DNA of 13,939 nt. Origin: an uncultured Collinsella sp. (GTDB lineage Bacteria; Actinomycetota; Coriobacteriia; Coriobacteriales; Coriobacteriaceae). A program made the position numbers and the translations under genes. Positions 6,387 through 13,467 of the stretch are shown here, piece after piece. The stretch is from contig UQEO01000048.1 in assembly GCA_900540095.1 (NCBI GenBank), forward strand, positions 1 to 13,939, read 5' to 3'. Within the stretch, counting starts at the first letter, position 1. Each line of letters starts with the position of its first letter. Below the pieces are notes generated by a model, which was not told the origin of the DNA, made no database searches, and worked only from the letters and a program-made list of their open reading frames with translations.

Positions 6387-6683
6387 TCTCGATTTGTAAC
6401 ATCTAGACCCGATTTAGGCGGCTGGGTGTTACAGATCGAGATATACCGGTGGGTTGGGTCGTGTTTGTCTAAATCTGTAACACGAGGGACGGATTTTGCC
6501 GAGTTGTTGTTACAGATTTAGATTTTCTAGCAGGCGGGTTTGGTTTGTCTCGATCTGTAACAGGTAGGGGTCAAAAGTGGGCCTAGCTGTTACAGATCTA
6601 GATTGTTGAGGTTGGGTCGAGAGGAATATCTCGATCTGTAACAGTAAGACCCGGTTTTGCCGAGTGGTTGTTACAGATTGAGA
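6387..6683. repeat. Array of four regularly spaced inverted-repeat hairpins
   Basis: Four units start at 6387, 6468, 6548 and 6629 (period 80-81 bp). Each has a left arm like TCTCGATCTGTAACA, a loop of exactly 25 nt, and the reverse-complement arm (6427-6441, 6508-6522, 6588-6602, 6669-6683); linkers are 25-26 nt. Arms thus alternate in orientation every 40-41 bp. Unit 2 pairs perfectly; units 1 and 4 have a single G-T-type mismatch and unit 3 one A-C-type mismatch. Loops resemble one another (core like GACCCGGTTTTGCC), that of unit 3 in reverse complement. No protein is plausibly encoded. It lies in host sequence between the tRNA terminator and the flavoprotein gene. It could be a BIME-like intergenic repeat, a multi-hairpin RNA, or an array of protein-binding sites. 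Confidence 0.9.
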
Positions 6684-6743
6684 CAAACCGACGGGCCGCC
6701 CCGCCCCATCCGCCTGCCGCCACCTGATATTCGCCGATTTTCG

Positions 6744-6773
6744 TTGTGCCGCTGTGCCCCCATGCCATATCCT
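6744..6773 (+). promoter_or_regulatory. Tentative promoter of the flavoprotein gene
   Basis: TTGTGC (6744-6749) and TATCCT (6768-6773) are 18 nt apart and lie about 50 nt before the start codon at 6826. The match to consensus is only moderate, and GC-rich sequence surrounds it. The rest of 6684-6825 holds nothing else I can support, apart from the ribosome site at 6812-6818. Confidence 0.3.
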
Positions 6774-6825
6774 CTAGACAACTACGCGGCATCATCGCCG
6801 CCGCGCCTACAAGAGAGGAATGTCC

Positions 6826-8856
6826 ATGACCGCACCTGCATCCAAGTTGCTCCAGCCCATTACGGTTGGCCCCCTTGAGCTCAAGAACCGTATTATGTTT
6901 CCGCCGCTGACCACCGGCTACGAGGAGCGTGACGGTTCCATCGGCGAGCGCAGCCTGGCTTTTTACGAGCGCCTGGCCCGCGGCGGTGTGAGCTACATCG
7001 TCATCGGCGACGTTGCTCCCGTCATGACCGCAAGCCCCACGCCCAAGCTGGCAACCGACGCCCAGATCCCCACGTTTAAGGCGCTGGCCGATACCGTCCA
7101 CAAGCACGGTGCCAAGGTCGCGCTGCAGCTGTTCCACCCCGAGTACGATGTGCCCGGTGTCGGCCGCATGGTCATGGGCTCCATGGCCGCTGCCAAGGCC
7201 GCGCAGGAGGCCAAGGTCGCCGGCGACGAGGAGACCTTTGCCGCCAAGATGGCCGAGTCCAACGAGATCCGCAACCAGGCCTACGCCAAGCTGCATCACG
7301 ACATGCAGCACTTTGTGAACGAGGCGAGCGTAGAGCAGCTCACCCAGATCAAGGAGGCCATTGCTGCCTCGGCCGCTCGCGCGCAGCAGGCCGGCATCGA
7401 CGCCATCGAGGTCCACGGCGACCGCTTGGTGGGTTCGCTGTGCTCGGCTATCCTCAACAAGCGCACCGACGAGTATGGTGGCTCGTTCGAGAACCGCGTT
7501 CGCTATGCGCTCGAGGTCGTCGCTGCCATCAAGGAAGCCGCGCCGCAGCTGATGGTGGAGTACAAGCTCCCCGTGATCATGGAGAACCCCGACGGCACGC
7601 CGCGCGGCAAGGGCGGCCTGCAGCCCGACGAGGCCTGCGAGTTTGCCAAGCTGCTCGAGGGCGCCGGCATCGACATGATCCAGGTCGCGCAGGCAAACCA
7701 CACTGGCAACATGGGCGACACCATTCCGCCCATGGGCGCCATGCCCTACAACTGGACGCTGCCCGTGGCCGAGCGCGTCAAGGCCCTGGTCTCCGTGCCG
7801 GTGGCAACCGTCGGCCGTGTTGTCTCGGTCGAGGCCGGCGAGAAGATTCTGGAAGACGGCGCCGCCGACATCATCGCCTATGGCCGCTCGCTCATGTGCG
7901 ACCCCGACATTGCGCTGAAGGCCGCCACGGGCGAACCCATCCGCGAGTGCCTCAACTGCAACAAAGGTTGCGTCGACGCGATTCAAAACCGCAAGTACAT
8001 CTCGTGCGTGCTTAATGCCGAGAACGGTGACGAGGCGACCATCGCCATCAAGCCGGGCGAGGGCGACAAGAAGATCGCCGTGGTGGGCGGCGGCATCGCC
8101 GGCCTGGAGGCCGCGCGCGTGGCGGCCAAGCGCGGCTACGACGTGACCGTCTACGAGGCGAGCGATCATCTGGGCGGCCAGATTGTGCTGGCGGCTGCGC
8201 CTCCGCGCAAGGACGAGATTATGCGCTCGGTCGAGTACTACGAGAAGATTCTGCCTAGCCTGGGCGTGAAGGTTGAGCTCAGTCATGCCGCTACCGCTGA
8301 GGACCTCAACGCCGCCGACGCTGCGATTGTGGCCGTAGGCGCACACGACGTGGTCATCCCCGTTCCGGGTGCCGATTCGGAGAAGGTCGTCTCGAGCTGG
8401 GACGTGCTGGCCGGCAAGGTGGAGCTCAGCGGCCGCGTCGCCGTCATTGGCGGCGGCCTGGTGGGCACCGAGACTGCCGAGTACCTGCTGCAGCACGGCT
8501 GCGAGGTGGCGATCGTGGAGATGCTCGACAAGATTGCCGCGGGCGAGTCCGAGACCATTCTGCCGCTGATTATGAGCGACTTTGCAGAGCACAACGTGGA
8601 GCAGCATGTTAAGACCCGCCTGACCGCCATTACCGACGAGGGCGTGGAGGCTGTTCACACCACTGAGGACGGCGCCGAGGAGCCGGTGAAGATCGCCTGC
8701 GATTACGTGGTGATGGCCGTGGGCTCCAAGGCCAACGCGTTTGACCTGGATGGCGTGACGGTGCCCGTGACCTGCGTGGGCGACTGCTCGGGTGAGCGCA
8801 CCGCCGACATTGCGAGCGCCATTCGCACGGCGTATCACGCGGCCAACGAGCTGTAG
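6826..8856 (+). CDS. Old Yellow Enzyme-family FMN/4Fe-4S/FAD oxidoreductase (dienoyl-CoA/enoate reductase type)
   Basis: This 676-residue protein has the three-part layout of 2,4-dienoyl-CoA reductase, enoate reductase and BaiCD-type enzymes, which pass electrons from NAD(P)H via FAD and an iron-sulfur cluster to FMN to reduce activated C=C bonds. Residues 1-365 are the FMN TIM barrel (IMFPPLTTG; NKRTDEYGGSFENR; AYGRSLMCDPD). C375-x2-C378-x3-C382-x11-C394 is the cluster motif. VVGGGIAG (419-426) is the FAD loop and VIGGGLVG (540-547) the NAD(P) loop. The C-terminus CVGDCSGERTADIASAIR closes the FAD domain. The usual barrel motif HGAHGYL reads HGDRLVG (197-203), so the second active-site His/Asn is not in its normal place. 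ATG 6826 is preferred to ATG 6820 because AGAGAGG (6812-6818) is 7 nt from it. It appears monocistronic. The substrate cannot be told from sequence; a dietary, bile-acid or aromatic enoate is possible. Confidence 0.92.
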   Translation: MTAPASKLLQPITVGPLELKNRIMFPPLTTGYEERDGSIGERSLAFYERLARGGVSYIVIGDVAPVMTASPTPKLATDAQIPTFKALADTVHKHGAKVALQLFHPEYDVPGVGRMVMGSMAAAKAAQEAKVAGDEETFAAKMAESNEIRNQAYAKLHHDMQHFVNEASVEQLTQIKEAIAASAARAQQAGIDAIEVHGDRLVGSLCSAILNKRTDEYGGSFENRVRYALEVVAAIKEAAPQLMVEYKLPVIMENPDGTPRGKGGLQPDEACEFAKLLEGAGIDMIQVAQANHTGNMGDTIPPMGAMPYNWTLPVAERVKALVSVPVATVGRVVSVEAGEKILEDGAADIIAYGRSLMCDPDIALKAATGEPIRECLNCNKGCVDAIQNRKYISCVLNAENGDEATIAIKPGEGDKKIAVVGGGIAGLEAARVAAKRGYDVTVYEASDHLGGQIVLAAAPPRKDEIMRSVEYYEKILPSLGVKVELSHAATAEDLNAADAAIVAVGAHDVVIPVPGADSEKVVSSWDVLAGKVELSGRVAVIGGGLVGTETAEYLLQHGCEVAIVEMLDKIAAGESETILPLIMSDFAEHNVEQHVKTRLTAITDEGVEAVHTTEDGAEEPVKIACDYVVMAVGSKANAFDLDGVTVPVTCVGDCSGERTADIASAIRTAYHAANEL

Positions 8857-8931
8857 TTGAACATCGCGGCCAGGCGGGGCGGTAGCACGGATCCGTCTCG
8901 CCCGGCTGTGTCCCGTCGGGTGTTAACCGGT

Positions 8932-8967
8932 GCGGGGCCTGCAAGCGCAGCAGGTCCCGCCCTTTTT
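8932..8967 (+). terminator. Terminator of the flavoprotein gene
   Basis: GCGGGGCCTGC (8932-8942) pairs with GCAGGTCCCGC (8950-8960) with one G-T wobble around a 7-nt loop, followed by CC and TTTTT (8963-8967). It lies about 75 nt after the stop at 8856 and is the expected end of that transcript. Confidence 0.88.
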
Positions 8968-9296
8968 GTTTTGCTCCGGTGGATGGCAATGCGCGGTAAT
9001 CAGGAGGAGTGAGGACGTCTACTGCCTTGCAGATCACTCAAAATTATTGGGGGAGGGGTTAATAACTATATCCTCTATACCAAAGGACATAAAGAGATGC
9101 CAATTTTGTTGACAAGCGAATGACGATTAGCTGCGAGTCAGCTACCAGCGTAAATAATCGATAAAGAAATGTCGTAATTTGGTGCCAAATGCCCAGATAA
9201 CGCCGCGTCTATTTTAATTAACTGCTTTGAGCAAACAGTAAAATGCTACTATCTAACTTGCACGTAAGAAAGCAGATTAACGGTTAAGGCTAAGAA
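8968..9296. promoter_or_regulatory. AT-rich intergenic region with a palindromic candidate operator
   Basis: No gene is supported in this 329-nt stretch, which is much more AT-rich than the genes around it. ATTTGG-TG-CCAAAT at 9177-9190 is a 14-bp palindrome of operator-like size. TTGAGC (9227-9232) and TATCTA (9250-9255) with a 17-nt spacer are a weak possible promoter for the downstream HTH gene. The AT-richness would also fit remnants of transferred DNA. Confidence 0.35.
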
Positions 9297-9701
9297 GTGG
9301 CAGGTATGTCGGAAGCAACTAGGACTCGCACGCATGCGCCTGAGGTTAGGCAGCGCGCCGTCGAGGTCCTCCAAGAGGGGGTCGGTCATCGCGCCCTCGC
9401 CGCGGAGCTTGGCATTCCCCAGGCCACGGCTCGTCAGTGGGCCCGCGCGTATGCTGTGGGCGGTGCCGACGCCGTTCTCAACGCCGGTTCGCATCATCAC
9501 ACCTATTCATACGAAGTTAAGCTCGCCGTGGTCAAGGACCGCTTGGAAAACGGCTTAACGGTTCGCGAGGCCATGATCAAGCACAAGATTCCCAGCGAGT
9601 CTTCGGTCAAGGCTTGGTGCCGCCAGTACCGCGAGGGCGGGGAGGCCGCACTGGTCGATAAGCCGCGGGGTCGCAAGCCGCGCCTTAAAAAGGCGGAATA
9701 G
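9297..9701 (+). CDS. Stand-alone IS150/IS3 OrfA-like double helix-turn-helix protein
   Basis: This protein has 134 residues from GTG 9297, or 131 from ATG 9306. GTG is listed because AAGG lies about 8 nt upstream, but the ATG is also possible. It has two successive helix-turn-helix units (about 15-56 and 71-116). Each ends in a W-x-R/C-x-Y phrase with a GG: RQWARAYAVGGADAVLN, then VKAWCRQYREGGEAALVDKP. This is the pattern of OrfA of IS150-like IS3-family elements, where OrfA binds the IS ends. The C-terminus is basic (RGRKPRLKKAE). No orfB or DDE integrase domain follows: a terminator starts 13 nt after the stop and the hydrogenase operon comes next. It may therefore be a relic, or a domesticated OrfA acting as a DNA-binding regulator. 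No terminal inverted repeats were found around it. Confidence 0.75.
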   Translation: MAGMSEATRTRTHAPEVRQRAVEVLQEGVGHRALAAELGIPQATARQWARAYAVGGADAVLNAGSHHHTYSYEVKLAVVKDRLENGLTVREAMIKHKIPSESSVKAWCRQYREGGEAALVDKPRGRKPRLKKAE

Positions 9702-9713
9702 CAAACGGGATGG

Positions 9714-9736
9714 TGCGCCCATAGGGGCGCATTTTT
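9714..9736 (+). terminator. Terminator after the OrfA-like gene
   Basis: TGCGCCC (9714-9720) pairs perfectly with GGGCGCA (9725-9731) around a 4-nt loop and is followed by TTTTT. It lies 13 nt after the stop of the OrfA-like gene and insulates the hydrogenase operon from it. Confidence 0.9.
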
Positions 9737-9987
9737 CTTGCCGCGCCAACTTTTTGGACCGGCGCGAGCCTGTCGGGACATCCTCCAAAGTGGCCAATAA
9801 ACCGCGCGCAGTGGCCCGCGCGCCTGTCGCTGCGATAGGGGAGCGTCGCCCCACTGCTCCAAAGCGGACAGACTCCTTACCCCGTACGCCTAAAACTCCC
9901 CAGTTGACCGAAAACCTGCCGCCGCTACTCCTCAATTGAGCTATAACGTTAAACAATTGCAGCGTTTTTGCACGGGGGAGTGATGGT
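9737..9987 (+). promoter_or_regulatory. Leader region of the Ech-type hydrogenase operon
   Basis: No gene is seen in this stretch. It holds a perfect 10-bp palindrome, CTCAATTGAG (9931-9940), directly before TATAAC (9942-9947), which could be a -10 box; no good -35 is correctly spaced. A second possibility is TTGACC (9904-9909) with a poor -10. GGGGGAG (9974-9980), 7 nt before ATG 9988, is a convincing ribosome site and fixes the start of the first hydrogenase gene. The rest is GC-rich with several short inverted repeats of no clear role. Confidence 0.4.
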
Positions 9988-12870
9988 ATGACGCTACTGT
10001 ATTTCCTTACCCTGTTTCCGCTGGTACCGGCGCTGGGCATGCTGCTCGCGCGCGGTGACCGCGCCCGCGATGCGGTGGGGCTCATAGGCTCCGGCATTAT
10101 TATGGCGGTGACAGTTGTAGTCGCCGTCATGTTTTTTGGCATGGGTCCGCAGAGCTTTGAGGTTGCCTCCGGCACCTCGCATGTGCTCTCGATCATCAGC
10201 TCCGTCATCGACGTCATCCTGTGCGCCGTAATCCTGTACAACGCGTACAAATATAGGAACGCGCTCGCCACGGTGCTCGGCATAGTCCAGCTGGTGGGCT
10301 CGTTCGCCTTTGCAGCCATGACGCTGCCCGCGGTCGAAGCCGTCACGGCGACGCCGCTCTACCTGGACTACATGAGCGTGATCATGGTCCTCGCCGTCGG
10401 CATTGTTGGCAGCCTCATCTGCGTGTATGCCTTGGGTTATATGAAGGACTTCCAGGCCCACGACGAGCACGAGGCCGCACTGCGCGGGCAGACCGCGCCC
10501 GACCGTCGCCCGCAGTTCCTGGCGCTTATGTTCCTGTTCCTCTCGGCCATGTTCGTCATCGTGACGAGCGACAACCTTGAGTGGCTGTTCTGCGGCTGGG
10601 AAATCACCACCGTGTGCTCGTTCCTTATGATTGGCTACACGCGCACGCCCGAGGCCATCAAGAACGCTTTCACCCAGATCATCCTTAACATGCTGGGCGG
10701 TATCGCGTTTTTGGCGGGCCTTATGTTCTTGCACGTTAACGGCATGCCGCTGACCATCTCGGGCATGATCGAGCTTTCCGGCGCCGGTACCGCGCAATCC
10801 GCACTGCTGGTGATGCCGGTCATCCTGTTGTCGCTCGCCGCACTCACCAAGGCCGCACAGATGCCGTTCCACACGTGGCTGTTGGGTGCTATGGTTGCCC
10901 CCACTCCCACGAGCGCCCTGCTGCACTCGTCAACCATGGTTAAAGCCGGCGTGTTCCTAATGGTCAAGCTGAGCCCGCTCTATGCTATCTATCCCGTAAC
11001 CGGCTTTATGGTCACGAGTGTGGGCGCCATCACGTTTTTGCTTGCTGCCCTCATGGCCATCTCGCAGAGCAACGCCAAACGCGTGCTCGCGTACTCCACC
11101 ATTTCCAACTTGGGCCTCATCAGTGCCTGCCTGGGTGTCGGCGCGCCCGAGGCCGTATGGGCGGCCATCTTCCTGATCCTGTTCCACACGGTGGCAAAGT
11201 CGCTGCTGTTCCTGTGCGTGGGCACGGCCGAGCATCATATCGGCAGCCGCAATATCGAGGACATGGACGGTATGTTCAGCCGCATGCCGCACCTGACGCG
11301 CCTGATGATGCTGGGCATCATGGGCATGTTTGTGGCGCCGTTTGGCATGCTCGTGTCCAAGTGGGGCGCCCTGGTGGCGTTCGCGCAGACCGGCAACGTG
11401 CTCATGATTATGGTGCTGGCCTTTGGCTCGGCCGCGACGTTTTTCTTCTGGGGCAAGTGGCTTGCCAAGCTTTCGGGCGTCGACCCCACGGCTCAAAACG
11501 TTGAGGTCAATGTCCATAAGACCGAATGGATGGCCCTCAACACCATCGCCGCGCTGCTGATTCTGTGCTGCGTGGCGTTCCCGGTTATCTCGAGCGGTCT
11601 GGTGTCGCCTTACTTGGCCATGGTGTTTGGCCGCGTGCCGTACGTTATTGGCAAGGACGCCATGTACCTGATGGTGGTTATCGTGGCGTTTATCGCCGTG
11701 GTGCTGCTGACTTCATTCCGAGTGAGCAACAAACCGCATGTAAACGTATATCTTTCGGGCGTGGGAACCGACAAATATCGCCATTTCCGCGGCTCGATGG
11801 GACACGAGGTGAAGGCCGAAAAGCGCAATTGGTACTCGGAGGACGCCCTTGGCGAGAAGCGTATTGGCCCCGCGGGTAGCGTCGTGTGCTGCAGCATTAT
11901 CTTGTTTGCGCTGCTGTGTTGCGCGTGGATTGGGCCCGAGCGACTTGCCATGAGTGCGCCCTCGGTGCTGCGCGGCAAGTATTTTGAAGGTTCGGGCGTC
12001 GTGGGCATTTTTATTGGCACCGTGGCATTTGCCTTACTGGCGCCGCTTGTGGGCGGCCTGATCGACGGCGTTGACCGCAAACTTTCGGCCCGCATGCAGG
12101 GCCGCGTGGGCCCGCGCCTGCTCCAGCCTTTCTACGATGTGGCCAAGCTGCTGCGCAAGGCCCCCGCCAGCGTAAACACCATGGACGATACCTACATGGC
12201 GTGCGCGCTCATCTTTACCGTGGTGGGCGGCGGCATCTTTGTGTCGGGTTCCAACACGCTGTTGTGCGCTTTTATGGTGACCCTCGCTGCGATCTTTGTG
12301 GTGTTGGCGTCCGCCTCGACGCAAAGCCCGTTTGCCCAGGTCGGCGCCGACCGTGAGCTGCTGCAGGTCATGAGTTACGAGCCCGCCGTTTTGCTGATGA
12401 GCGTGGGCCTGTACCTTGCCACCGACAGCTTCGATTCCATCGCCGTGACGGGGCAGTCGGCCCCCATCATCGTGTACAGCGCGCCCATTTTCCTCGCGCT
12501 GCTCGCGGTGCTCACCATCAAGCTGCGCAAGTCGCCGTTTGACCTTTCGTACTCGCATCACGCGCATCAGGAGATTGTCCAGGGCGTCGCCACCGAGATG
12601 AGCGGCGGCACGCTGGCCAAGATGACCCTTATGCACTGGTGCGAGACCGTGCTGTTTTTGATGTGGGTGGGCATGTTCTTTGTTTGGGACAACCCGGTGA
12701 GCTGGGTTGTAGCCCTGGTCGTGATGGCCGCGACGTATTTTGTCGAGGTCCTGATCGACAACACCTTCGCGCGCAGCACCTGGCGCAGCTGCTTTAGGCT
12801 CGGATGGGGCGTGGCGCTGGTGTTTGGCCTGCTCAACCTTATGCCTATCCTCGTTGACGTATTTATTTAG
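9988..12870 (+). CDS. Fused EchA-EchB-like membrane subunit of a group 4 [NiFe]-hydrogenase
   Basis: This 960-residue protein is almost wholly membrane-embedded and joins two proteins that are normally separate. Residues about 1-575 are the NuoL/MrpA/EchA-type ion pump: LFCGWEITTVCSFLMIGY (E205), LAALTKAAQMPFHTWL (K288), PTPTSALLHSSTMVKAGV (K319) and FHTVAKSLLF (H400, K404), the conserved charged residues of these antiporter-like subunits. A polar stretch (about 576-630) and one helix lead to about 670-960, the NuoH/HycD/EchB-type anchor: GLIDGVDRKLSARMQGRVGP (690-709), ADRELLQVMSYEPA (787-800) and SPFDLSYSHHAH (849-860). It would anchor the soluble hydrogenase and move H+ or Na+. The frame is continuous, and I saw no internal ribosome site at the junction. 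The small-subunit gene follows after 12 nt. An alternative is a related complex without hydrogenase activity; the large subunit lies outside the window. Confidence 0.9.
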   Translation: MTLLYFLTLFPLVPALGMLLARGDRARDAVGLIGSGIIMAVTVVVAVMFFGMGPQSFEVASGTSHVLSIISSVIDVILCAVILYNAYKYRNALATVLGIVQLVGSFAFAAMTLPAVEAVTATPLYLDYMSVIMVLAVGIVGSLICVYALGYMKDFQAHDEHEAALRGQTAPDRRPQFLALMFLFLSAMFVIVTSDNLEWLFCGWEITTVCSFLMIGYTRTPEAIKNAFTQIILNMLGGIAFLAGLMFLHVNGMPLTISGMIELSGAGTAQSALLVMPVILLSLAALTKAAQMPFHTWLLGAMVAPTPTSALLHSSTMVKAGVFLMVKLSPLYAIYPVTGFMVTSVGAITFLLAALMAISQSNAKRVLAYSTISNLGLISACLGVGAPEAVWAAIFLILFHTVAKSLLFLCVGTAEHHIGSRNIEDMDGMFSRMPHLTRLMMLGIMGMFVAPFGMLVSKWGALVAFAQTGNVLMIMVLAFGSAATFFFWGKWLAKLSGVDPTAQNVEVNVHKTEWMALNTIAALLILCCVAFPVISSGLVSPYLAMVFGRVPYVIGKDAMYLMVVIVAFIAVVLLTSFRVSNKPHVNVYLSGVGTDKYRHFRGSMGHEVKAEKRNWYSEDALGEKRIGPAGSVVCCSIILFALLCCAWIGPERLAMSAPSVLRGKYFEGSGVVGIFIGTVAFALLAPLVGGLIDGVDRKLSARMQGRVGPRLLQPFYDVAKLLRKAPASVNTMDDTYMACALIFTVVGGGIFVSGSNTLLCAFMVTLAAIFVVLASASTQSPFAQVGADRELLQVMSYEPAVLLMSVGLYLATDSFDSIAVTGQSAPIIVYSAPIFLALLAVLTIKLRKSPFDLSYSHHAHQEIVQGVATEMSGGTLAKMTLMHWCETVLFLMWVGMFFVWDNPVSWVVALVVMAATYFVEVLIDNTFARSTWRSCFRLGWGVALVFGLLNLMPILVDVFI

Positions 12871-12882
12871 GAGGCGGCATCC

Positions 12883-13467
12883 ATGGATCATAAAATGTCG
12901 CGCTCGCCGTGGGTTATTCATTACGACGGTTCGAGCTGCAACGGATGCGATATCGAGGTGCTGGCCTCGCTCACGCCGCTGTTCGATGCGGAGCGCTTTG
13001 GCGTGGTCAACACCGGCAACCCCAAGCATGCGGATATCTTTTTGGTGACGGGGTCGGTCAATGCCCAGAACCTGCCTGTCGTGCGCCAGATCTACAACCA
13101 GATGCTCGAGCCCAAGTGTGTGGTGGCATGCGGTATCTGCGCGTGTTCGGGCGGCGTGTTCCGCGATGCCTATAACGTGATCGGCGGCGTGGACCGCGCG
13201 ATTCCCGTGGACGTGTACGCGCCCGGGTGCGCCGTTCGCCCCGAGACGGTGATCGATGCCATCGTGGAGGCGTGTGGCATCCTGGACCAGAAGGAGGCCG
13301 TGATGCGCGCCGGCGGCGATCCGCTCACCGTGGGCGGCGCCGCTACCTGGGACGGTGGCGTTGAGCTGGGCGAGGACGGGTTTGTGGCTGCTGCGGGGGC
13401 CGGCGACGCGCCTGCCGCTGGCGACGCACCTGCCGGGACGCCCGCCGCTGCAAAGGAGGCCGAGTAA
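12883..13467 (+). CDS. echC: EchC/HycG-like hydrogenase small subunit (NuoB homolog)
   Basis: This 194-residue protein carries the [4Fe-4S] cluster nearest the active site in group 4 hydrogenases. The ligands appear as C19-x2-C22 (SSCNGCDIE), C86 in ACGICACSGG, and C116 in DVYAPGC, with the neighbouring family phrases GGVF, YNVIGGVD and PVDVY. The CxxC spacing is that of hydrogenase small subunits, not the adjacent CC of complex I NuoB, which favours a hydrogenase. The C-terminal 40 residues or so are an Ala/Gly/Asp-rich low-complexity tail with the repeated phrase AGDAPA, absent from typical homologs. The start at 12883 has AGGAGG 8 nt upstream, overlapping the previous stop. The next gene overlaps its stop by one base (TAATG), so the three genes form an operon. 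Confidence 0.92.
   Translation: MDHKMSRSPWVIHYDGSSCNGCDIEVLASLTPLFDAERFGVVNTGNPKHADIFLVTGSVNAQNLPVVRQIYNQMLEPKCVVACGICACSGGVFRDAYNVIGGVDRAIPVDVYAPGCAVRPETVIDAIVEACGILDQKEAVMRAGGDPLTVGGAATWDGGVELGEDGFVAAAGAGDAPAAGDAPAGTPAAAKEAE

Noticed and set aside
6186..6521. A 111-codon plus-strand frame across the attachment site
   Set aside because: It crosses the tRNA fragment, a terminator and the hairpin array, and has no ribosome site or recognisable product.
6387..6683. CRISPR array
   Set aside because: The repeats are only about 15 bp, alternate in orientation, and the intervening segments resemble each other. No cas gene is present in the window.
6387..6683. Integron attC sites
   Set aside because: The arms contain GTTACAG, which does not fit the GTTRRRY core, no cassette genes lie between the units, and the only integrase present is an element-type tRNA integrase.
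6598..8838. A 746-codon open frame on the minus strand
   Set aside because: It lies antisense to the clearly recognisable flavoprotein and gives a His/Gly/Ala/Leu-rich low-complexity product with no motif. Long antisense frames are common opposite GC-rich genes.
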